DNA of 64,000 nt from Phytophthora quininea. Taxonomy: Eukaryota > Oomycota > Peronosporomycetes > Peronosporales > Peronosporaceae. Positions 56,535 to 64,000 of this stretch are shown here, in pieces (position 1 is the stretch's first letter; each line of letters starts with the position of its first letter). The stretch spans positions 403,646 to 467,645 of the forward strand of contig JAAVTG010000039.1 of assembly GCA_011947345.1 (NCBI GenBank). Direction: 5' to 3'. The position numbers were made by a program, and so were the translations under genes. The notes under the pieces are model-generated. The model was given only the letters and a program-made list of their open reading frames with translations, did no database searches and was not told the origin of the DNA.

Positions 56535-59216
56535 ATGTCATTTCAAAATCACCTACCTCGGGAGGTGGGTGATTTCTGGTATCACATGTTATTTCCAGAG
56601 AATGACAAGCTGGCCCGACAGAATGATTTTCTCGCCATTCTTCAATTTGCTCCTGTACCCAGCAAAGCTCAGAAGCAAGCCGCAATGGTTCACCTCATAC
56701 GTCAACACTGTGAGCACCAAACCCCTACAGCTAATCCCACCGAGTAAGTTGTTGTTGTACGGCATCTTTGCTACGGGTAGAGTGATTATCTTCTCATGTG
56801 GTAACAGGTATGGCGCCCCAAGAAAAAGTTCACTTCAGTAGAGATAACTATGGTTTGCTGGTTACCCGGATGGAAAATCCGGACAACTTCGCTGCAGTAC
56901 ACGGCACTAGCAAGAAAATCACAGTCTCTGGGGGCGCGAAAAGACAAAGACGCAGGCGTTTGCTGAGATGGAGGCATATTCGGGAGAGCACACGAAGACG
57001 AAGAAGCTGAAAAGATCAGTGGGGCCAACATACAGCAGCGCTGGCGGACGTTCAAAGTGAAGAAATTCCAGTCGACGCTCAAGAAGAGCCGAACTGAAAC
57101 TGGTCTAGGAATGACAAAAAAGAGATGAAGCTAGGTCTGTCGATACAAGCCAAGTTGGACAAGTTGTGTCCACACTTTGCGCGAATGGAGAAGCTATTCG
57201 CACAGAAAGCGAACGTCCAAGCCGTTGCAGCTGTTGAGATGGGTGCTCCTCATGTTGATTCTGAACGTGAAGCTGCTGGTTTTGATCGAAACACTGGTGG
57301 CGACGACACAGGCGCTCACAAGAGCCGCAGTGATTCTTCGTCGGAAAGTGAAACAGAGGACAGTGACGTCGCTACTTGTAGAGCCGGTGGTAATAGCCGT
57401 AATACCTTTGAGAACAAAGAAGAAGACCAACGCGGTGGCAAAAGTGACGCGGAACGTGGTGGCGATGATCATGATCAAACTGAGGGGAGTACAAGAACTG
57501 ACGGTGACGAAAATGATGAAACTTAAGGTGTTGAACCTGACAACGCGTACGAAACTTCCCCACCCCTGGTGATGCCACATGGAGTTTTGGTGATGACGAT
57601 GAGCTGCCTCCGACCCCCACTCTTGATTTGCTAAGAGGTCTTGTGGAGAAAAGCCCGCCGTCAAAGCAAACGCCGCATGTTCCCGGTATCAACCTTGACC
57701 GTTTGCTGGATCGTATCGATCTGGCGCTGCAAGATGACGCACCACCAATGTGGTGTAGCGGGATTTATCAAAATCCGCATCCACTGCGCCCAGACACTGA
57801 CTAACGGAGGGGTACTCCGATATCCGTGGGGATGCTGAAGTGTGCTCACCTTGTGTACCCGTCGGCGGGCTGGATCTGCTCTTCAGGTGCTTCGAGGATG
57901 CTTGATCTGTCAAGATCGAACGTCTTGGCGGGACGTGGGAGGTCCGGAGCAGCGCGGGAATCTTCACTCTGCGTCCTTGAATATTTGCCAGACCAGTAAT
58001 CGCTTGGATCTACTTGGATCTGGGGCATGGATCTTGGATCCAGGTGGAGGGTTGCCTTGAGGTGTGTGTGGTCTTCCTTTTCCGTACTTGAACGCTTCCA
58101 ATAGCGTGATCTTGGGGGCGGGGGGTTGAGGGTCGATCGGTCGTCCTGGCCAAGTAGTAACTCCAGTAGACCTTGGATCTGCACTTGGTACTAGTGGATC
58201 CAGACTGCGAGTGGATCTGGCCAATATATTATCCAGATCACCCGCGCGCTGCTTGATCCGCGGTGACCCCGACGTAGCTGGACTGGGCCAATGTAGATCC
58301 CGTGGTCTTATGCGCTAAGAAGGGCACTTGTGGTGTACAAGGCAAATTCGACTCTGTATTAAGCAAATTATGAGTGGATCCATTGGAGATCCCATCCCAA
58401 AACCTATCATCTGCACCATTTCTATACCTGCCGCTGGATGTTGTCGCTTGGTCAGTCCTCTGGTGTGCCAGATCCACGTCTGGAACGGCCTTGGTTGCAG
58501 ATCCGGGCTGCCCACGTCTGGATCCAGTGTTTCCGCGATGTAACCATGTCTGATCCGGGAATCTGAGTCCGGACCCAGCATACTGCGTTGCAGATCCAGA
58601 CCCCTACGCTTGGATCCACTGCTCCCGCGGTGTACCCATGTCTGATCCGGGGATCTGAGTCCGGCTCCGGCATGCTGGGCTCCCATATCGCCCCATTTCC
58701 GGGAAAGCGCTTCACCACACCAACAGCTGCATCGACGAAGGAGCCAGCATCTCTGACCAGCAGGACGTCTAGCAATAGTGGTCATCAATCGGCTACGCCA
58801 CCAAAACCAAAACCCAAGCGCCAAGCACCAGGCAATCAGAAGACCAAGACCCAAAAAAGAAGCAGAAGCGCACGGGTGCCGACAGTGCGGACGCTATGAA
58901 GACTTCAAAGCCGGAACGAATGACCGCGCACGAGAGCAGAGCATCGCTGTCTTCTGCTTACGCGAAAAACGGGGAGCACAAGATCGACTACATGCAGCGC
59001 AAGCTGGAGTTCGATGAACGGGTGTGGCGTGCGCAACAAGCAGCTGCCAAATAACAGCTACATTTCGATCAGCAACTACGCTCGAAAGAAGTGGAAGAAC
59101 GCAAACTGTCTCGCCGCCACGAGATGTTTATGACGCTGATTGGAGCTGGTAAAACCTCCGAAGAAATCAAGACGCTTCTCGAGCTCTACGGAGGCGTGGT
59201 TGGAGATGCTGCTTAG
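56535..59216 (+). pseudogene. Harbinger ORF1: SANT/trihelix-like DNA-binding protein, interrupted
   Basis: The accessory gene of the Harbinger element, which in this superfamily brings the transposase to DNA. Readable pieces: an N-terminal piece LFPENDKLARQNDFLAIL, then IQQRWRTFKVKKFQSTLKKS (helix of a SANT-like domain), EMKLGLSIQAKLDKLCPHFA with RMEKLFAQKANVQ, typical of oomycete elements. A long acidic region follows, then DRIDLALQDDAPPMW. The frame is then interrupted by about 870 bp of repeat-rich sequence (57810-58680). It resumes with proline/lysine-rich PKPKPKRQAPGNQ and a coiled coil (DYMQRKLEFDERVWRAQQAA), with an in-frame TAA near 59052, then RRHEMFMTLIGAGKTSEEIK and a natural stop at 59214-59216. 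One frame change lies in the A run near 57117. Confidence 0.65.
58494..58679. repeat. Two 93 bp tandem units, GATC-rich
   Basis: Two direct units of 93 bp (58494-58586 and 58587-58679), both starting GTTGCAGATCC and containing CATGTCTGATCCGGG and TCTGAGTCCGG. The wider block 57880-58560 is rich in GGATCT/GGATCC words. It interrupts ORF1 of the Harbinger element. Confidence 0.8.
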
Positions 59217-59490
59217 ACCAGCACGCAACAAGCAGCGGCACCAATAGCTAATCGAGTTTGGGGTGTAGTAGTGGCGTTTATTAGTTAATTTCGTATGACA
59301 TTGGCTTACTGTTGTTGATGCTTTGTAGTGTGAAGCTAGTGATCATCACGTTTCATTTCAGCACGATCTAGCTACTGCGACGAAGGATTCCTCCAGGTGC
59401 ACGTCCACGCGCGATTGCTTTGGCTTTGATTCGTCGGCGAAACGCATATGGGTCTTCGTCATCGCTGTCCGAGGTGTCGGAATCACTATC

Positions 59491-60515
59491 TCAGCTTTTG
59501 TCATCAGTGGGCCAACCATCACCAAACGATATCAGCATGTTGTGAAGCACCACACAAGCTGCTATCCATAACAAAATCCGCTTCATGTCTTCACGCTTGC
59601 GAATTTGTATTCTTAGTTCTCGCAACGAAGACCAACGGCCTTTCAACACGCCAATTGTGTGTTCGTTTACAACACGCACGTGAGCAACACACTTGTTAAA
59701 CGCACCCTTTTCGCTTCCAAGTTGGGTTTTCTTGTATGCTGGGACGATAGTGTTGCCAGTAAAATCTGCAGGATACGCTGAGTCTGCAATCAGGTACTGC
59801 TCGGGGTCGAAGAAAAGGGATTTATCTCGGTCATTTGTTAGACGCATCTCTTGATACACAGTGCTGTCCGCGCAGTAACCAGGCCATCCACTGTAAAACG
59901 CGATGATTCTGCGACGATCATCACAAACTACTTGGGCGTTCAGACTGTATCTGTGCTTCCTATCGAAGTAGCATTCTCCATCCACAGCAGGCTTCTGTGA
60001 AAGGGAATTGTGGTGCCATCAATGAACCCAACACAGCCAGGAAACCCTTTTCGCTCCATTCGGCGGGACATTTGACTTCTTTCTGCTGCACCCGGCCAGA
60101 CAACAAACTCGTCGCGGTGGTCGTTGATAGCAATGATGACCCGAGCGGTGTAAAGAGGAATTGTTCCATGGCCGATTCCCCATATCTTTCTTGTGCGACC
60201 CACAGACGCGCCGTTGCCATTTGTTCCAAGTCGATCAAGTGCTACGGCTAGCTGTAGCCACACCGGAGCCTGAGGGTTGGTGCTTTTGTTACTGAAGACC
60301 CTGTGGGCCTCTATACTCGAGAGGATCTTGAAGAAGGCGCTGCGTGTGGTCCTCGTAAGCTGCTTGAAGTCTTCATCGGGGAGACCGCGGAAAACATTGT
60401 ACGCAAAGTCAATGCTGAGCAGTATGGGTTCCCGAGGAACAAGGTATCGATGTCCGACGACCAGCTGGAGCATTTCGGCAAGTTCTTCGGCTGGAGTTCC
60501 CCACAGCAGTTCCAT
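59491..60515 (-). pseudogene. Harbinger DDE transposase, inactivated
   Basis: DDE_4-type transposase that cuts and inserts the element. It starts at about 60515 (MELLWGTPAEELAEML). The helical domain WLQLAVALDRLGTNGNGASV and the catalytic triad are present: Asp in GCVGFIDGTTIPF, Asp in YLIADSAYPADF and Glu in VRVVNEHTIGVLKGRW. The family run CYFDRKHRYSLNAQVVCDDR is reached after one added T near 59998-60004. Translation stops at TGA 59491, but the same frame continues as an acidic tail (DSDSDTSDSDDEDPYAF) to about 59371, so this TGA is a premature stop or error. An in-frame TAG also lies just upstream of the start. Catalytic residues are intact. Confidence 0.85.
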
Positions 60516-60840
60516 CCACTCATCCTCCAGCCAACACTAACCCGGGTCGTTGTCGTCGTCTTCTTCAAGTATCATTATGGCCTGGGTATCGATAATTTCG
60601 GCGATTAGCTGCTGTCTGTCGCTTGACCTTGGCATATTCCCGGTGCGGAATGGAAAGAGGAGTGATGGTCGATACGTTGCCTTTCTGTAGCATCTGATAT
60701 CCATGCAAAATCTTGCTTGTCGAAGTTGAGGGAGTCAAGGTTGGAGGCATGTCATTTTGACGTAGCTAAGCCTGTCATTTACCGACGGGATTTTTGTCAT
60801 TATTTGGCGTGAACCCATGTTATATTTTTTCGGCTGAAAC

Positions 60841-60857
60841 CTAACTTTGACTCCCCT
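60841..60857. repeat. Right terminal inverted repeat of Harbinger element
   Basis: CTAACTTTGACTCCCCT, the inverse of the left end with one mismatch, followed by ATT at 60858-60860. Confidence 0.9.
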
Positions 60858-60860
60858 ATT

Positions 60861-61549
60861 GGTGCCTTTAGAAATTCACTACTGTAGAAGTAGCTTAATT
60901 TTGACGATCTCAGTGATGCCACGAAGTATCAGCAACCTCTCTCGGCATACGATTCTGCCTTGGTCACGTAACGGGGTACACTGGTGCATGGATCTTGTTT
61001 GGTGTTGGTAGGCGGCTCTTCTATTGGTTGAGGAAGCGAAGCCGCCCTAGACGTCGTGGATCGAGGGGCATCCGGATCGAAAACTTGCGGTTGTGTAAAC
61101 GGTCACTTACATCCTCGAGCAACACCATTCACTCCGAAGCAATGCATTCATTGCCCAGGACCTTTATCTTTGCCAAATCTACGATAGAATCAGCGATACC
61201 ATAGCTGCCAGTCCACCCGAGTTATAAGCTTGAAAATCTGTGTGTCGTAGCCCTTCCCAGCAATCGTTAAAGTGCCCACGAAATGCTAAGCAGTTGGTGA
61301 TTGAGCGCTGGGGCAGCTTAAGGGAAAGCCGCGTTGCAGCCTAGCGTTGACGGTAGCCTATGAAGTTTGAATACGGCCCGCAAATCGTTGAGGCGTTGCT
61401 ATTGAGTGCTGAAATAGTCGTGCTGCGCTGAAACGGATTGCAGTATCCCTATTCTCCTTTTGTATGAACTTGTATTCGGGTTGTATACCGTGGCGTCCGC
61501 CTTGTTCTCCCGTATCGCCATGGCATATTGCAAGTAATATAGGCGTTCC
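60861..61549. other. No gene recognised
   Basis: About 690 bp between the Harbinger element and a DDE_3-like fragment. The sequence may include the eroded 5' part of that transposase, but no frame is convincing. Confidence 0.4.
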
Positions 61550-61972
61550 ATGTATTTCAATCCGGGTAATGCTCGACTGTATCCAGGTCTAAATTCTATG
61601 TGGATACTAGATGGAATCGCCTTTCATTATCATCCTGAAATTGTTGTGTGCTGCCAATTTTTCATCCAGCATGCTGCTCTTGCTTCAATCCAACAGTGTT
61701 TGTTTGGTTATATGAAGAATGCATTTCAGAGGCATTACGTTGAAGGCAGCAAGCGTGATCTCGCGCTGTTTATCGTCGAAACATCTGATCGATTTGAATC
61801 ATTCAATATGAAGCGTTCTTTTCAGCGTTGTGGCTGGTCTTCCCGAGGTCATTTCAATCCAACAAAGCAATTGTCAACAGGGAACCAAGTCCAGATTACT
61901 TCCAATAACGACAGTTTAGCCTATGCAGTTAGACAGCTTCGACGGCGAAGTGTTCGTGATCAACATCGTTAA
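61550..61972 (+). pseudogene. DDE_3-like transposase fragment (C-terminal half)
   Basis: Reads YFNPGNARLYPGLNSMWILD, which includes the second catalytic Asp region (WILDG...HPEIV), then FGYMKNAFQRHYVEGSKRDL and RFESFNMKRSFQRCGW. Between them a local two-step frame change hides the expected P.YCP.FNP.E block, which can be read in another frame as PACCSCFNP. The order is that of Tc1/mariner-like DDE_3 transposases common in oomycetes. The N-terminal half is missing or eroded. Confidence 0.6.
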
Positions 61973-63508
61973 CATTTTCCACGTCGTCGAGATGGTCAAC
62001 CACGTCTGGTGGTGGAAAGATAAGTGAATGGCAGCTCTAGGAGCTGCTAGCACTCTCATCCTCTCTACCACGAGCCCCAAACGGTGCCCAATCCTAAAGC
62101 AGTTGGTCGTTTGATGATATCGATGTTTCCACGCATTCCAAAGCCATATTCGATAAGCGGGGCATGTCGGATGCTTGCTGCTTGAGTCAAGATCCTAAGT
62201 GCTCTGGCGGGAGGTGCTCGATTGCAAATCCCCATGTTGATCGATCCAGATTGCGCATTATATTGTTTACCCATATTCTCGACACAGTACCTGCGCCCTG
62301 AAAGGTAAGCTCCCATTTATACTTGAGTTGCTAAACCATTTCCTCCAGAGATTCCTCTGCAGCTGCACCGGACCAATCTCTAACGCGAGGATTAATGCAC
62401 ACCTTATTGAATTCGACCTAGGTAGACGGAGTCGCAATGGCAATACTGTACTCATAGACAAGAGGCTGGACTGCTTCTGCACTAACGGCATGGAGCTAGG
62501 CATTCCATACCTGATCAGTCTTCGTGCAGTCAACAATGTAGTGTTTGGACTTAAATTGAATCACTCTACGTCTAATTATCTGCGATCTCCACAGCCCACT
62601 TACAACACTTTTTGACGCCCCCTCCCCGTCGCTGCACATGTTCGCTGTTATTATTCCAAAGCTGCTTGAGACTTGAAATGAAGGATGAACCTTCCAGTGC
62701 GCAGACATCGAGCCCCCGAAGTGTCACTCTGGACTGAGAGACACCTTCAATATCGGTGCCACAACGAGCCGAAATAGGTTAGAATTTATGGCGGACACGA
62801 TTCTGTCTGAGGCGACTTATAAATCGCCACGACTCTTTCCAATCTGAAAGACCTTCTAACCGTGAGCTTGTTCTCTGGGCTTCGTGCTGGACGCCGCAAC
62901 GGCGCATCATGACTGCGCGGAGTCGACGGCAAATGAGCGATTGCCGGAGCCCTCTATACAGGAGAAGATCGATCTGGGTTGGTGTGTAGCTGGACGAGGA
63001 CGTCAGATGGGTGTTGCTGCTAGCCAATAGTGAAATTCATACACTGAAATTCAGTGACAGTAGGTTCTCGAGATAGTCAAACACGATCGTGACAGTCTCA
63101 AGTGCCAGAGACGAGCCGTTTGACCGGGTTTTGTGCAGAGCACAATTATACAACCCATATACTGAAAATATATTCACTCACGTGTTCGTATACGGGGAAG
63201 TTGATGGTGATACTTTCATCTAACAGAGACAGGCTTATCGACCAATCAACGTTTAGAAACGATAACTACGACCCAAAAACCGTTTCGTTTCGTTAGATAT
63301 ATATGTTTTTATATTGGGAGCACAATGGTGATATTGTACGGGCATAATGGACCGGTCACGTGATAAAATCGATAGCAGGGAATCGAACCTCTTTGCTTGA
63401 ATTCAAGGCGGATTGTAATGGATAAAGCGCCATCCTTTTCGTCTCAACAAGACGATCTCGTACGTCTTTGTCTTTTTGGGATCCGATCAAAACTGATTTC
63501 GCTACGCG
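61973..63508. other. Degenerate repeat-like sequence, nothing identified
   Basis: About 1.5 kb. Short pieces on the minus strand (62065-62700) look faintly protein-like, such as AIEHLPPEHLG and VDCTKTDQVWNAWLHA, but no family can be named. On the minus strand near 63363-63385, GGTTCGATTCCC resembles a tRNA T-arm but no full tRNA folds around it. Probably remains of retroelements or transposons. Confidence 0.35.
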
Positions 63509-64000
63509 ATGAGGAAGCATATTTTGACTCCCATCGAGAAGCGCCAACTGGTTTGCTTGCACCGCACATTCAAGTCCGACAAGAAGAGGACTCGCTCCGC
63601 GGGGCATCACGCTACGTCAACGACTGGAGAACGTTACGGGCTATGCGGGAGCACGATTTCGCGCGTTTTGGCCGACTGGAACAGGCACCGTGACGAGTTT
63701 TTCACGGCCTCTTCAGACACCCGAGGCCACCTTGCGCGGTCGTCGGCTGAAAATTACTGGCCCGAGATTCGTAAGCTAATCTCGACCCGTAATTTATAGG
63801 GAGCCGACTACAGCCAAGAATATCGCTGCTGGCCTAAAGGCTCTCACAGGTCGATCGTATTCGGTGAGAACCATGCGAGATGTTGTCAAGAGACTCGGCT
63901 TCACATATGTCCGTGGGCAAAGAAAAACATTGCAGCTGATGCTGCTGGGACTGTCAAGTTTCGCGAGGAGTATTTGCTGAAGAAAGTTCCAAACCGCGAC
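63509..64000 (+). pseudogene. DDE_3-like transposase, N-terminal part (cut by window end)
   Basis: Begins near 63509 with LTPIEKRQLVCLHRTFK, then SSAENYWPEIRKLISTRN. It then shifts frame to NIAAGLKALTGRSYSVRTMR and DVVKRLGFTYVRGQRK, and finally to AAGTVKFREEYLLKKVPNRD at the window edge. This order of two helix-turn-helix units followed by the start of a DDE domain (NRD) is that of Tc1/mariner-like transposases and complements the fragment at 61550. TAG at about 63797 and two frame changes show decay or base errors. The rest lies beyond the window. Confidence 0.6.

Larger units (their letters stand above)
56442..60857. mobile_element. Complete PIF/Harbinger transposon (non-autonomous now)
   Basis: Terminal inverted repeats of 17 bp are visible: AGGGGAATCAAAGTTAG at 56442-56458 and, inverted, AGGGGAGTCAAAGTTAG at 60841-60857 (16 of 17 match). 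Both ends are flanked by ATT (56439-56441 and 60858-60860), a 3 bp target-site duplication as made by PIF/Harbinger elements. Inside are the two expected genes: a DNA-binding ORF1 (plus strand) and a DDE transposase (minus strand). Subterminal regions at both ends carry short tandem motifs of the type TGTCATTTTTCGG. Nonsense codons in both genes indicate inactivity. Length is 4416 bp, including an apparent insertion of GATC-rich repeats in ORF1. Confidence 0.9.

Noticed and set aside
62065..62700. Retrotransposon or piggyBac coding remnant on the minus strand
   Set aside because: A few protein-like words occur but no catalytic motif could be matched, so no family is named.
63360..63425. tRNA-like sequence on the minus strand (GGTTCGATTCCC)
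   Set aside because: A seven-pair acceptor stem can be drawn, but the D-arm and a paired T-stem are missing and the total is about 64 bases. At most a tRNA-derived repeat remnant.

Overview
The window is nuclear DNA of an oomycete, most likely a Phytophthora-like or related peronosporalean species. Genes are dense (about one per 2 kb for the first 54 kb), introns are short (about 50-120 bp) and mostly GT..AG, and intergenic gaps are tiny. The promoter of a divergent H3/H4 histone pair carries near-perfect copies of the oomycete initiator (GCTCATTYYNCAWTTT). Flagellar genes (LC8 dynein light chain, tubulin-type carboxypeptidase) and the transposon types (Fanzor, PIF/Harbinger, DDE_3-like) fit as well. 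The species cannot be named from the sequence alone.

Layout. 0-5 kb: VPS54 (GARP tethering complex, cut by the left edge) and an unrecognised gene. 5-8 kb: phosphopantothenoylcysteine synthetase, apparently continuous with a class-3 lipase ending in zinc knuckles. 8-12 kb: GNB1L/ASA1 WD40 protein and a TLDc protein on a shared 92 bp promoter, then a SIL1-type nucleotide exchange factor with a duplicated N-terminal module. 12-14 kb: a decayed Fanzor (eukaryotic TnpB-like) gene. 14-17 kb: PEX2 and the H3/H4 pair. 17-35 kb: a secreted PPC-like protein, an IQ/WW repeat protein, a GATase-like protein, RPA1, a TPR protein, LC8, cytosolic carboxypeptidase, a DUF389 membrane protein and an LRR-IQ-Tudor protein. 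35-54 kb: SPT5, an F-box/WD40 protein, a Rieske protein, U2AF35, IFRD, UBA1, a TUG-like UBL/PUB/UBX protein and a PHD-SET histone methyltransferase. 54-64 kb: gene-poor and transposon-rich, with a complete 4.4 kb Harbinger element (terminal inverted repeats and 3 bp target-site duplication) and fragments of DDE_3-like transposases.

Most genes are housekeeping: vesicle tethering, CoA synthesis, ER chaperoning, peroxisome import, chromatin, replication, transcription elongation, splicing and ubiquitin. Tight divergent pairs (78-113 bp between start codons) and convergent pairs (as little as 5 bp between stop codons) suggest shared promoters and overlapping 3' ends.

A pervasive feature affects every gene model: many conserved reading frames, including essential genes such as UBA1, are broken by single-base shifts. 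In most cases I worked through, adding one base to a short homopolymer restores the conserved frame. I read these as under-called homopolymers in the assembly rather than pseudogenes. Gene coordinates below therefore span first to last recognised coding base, across introns and such shifts.
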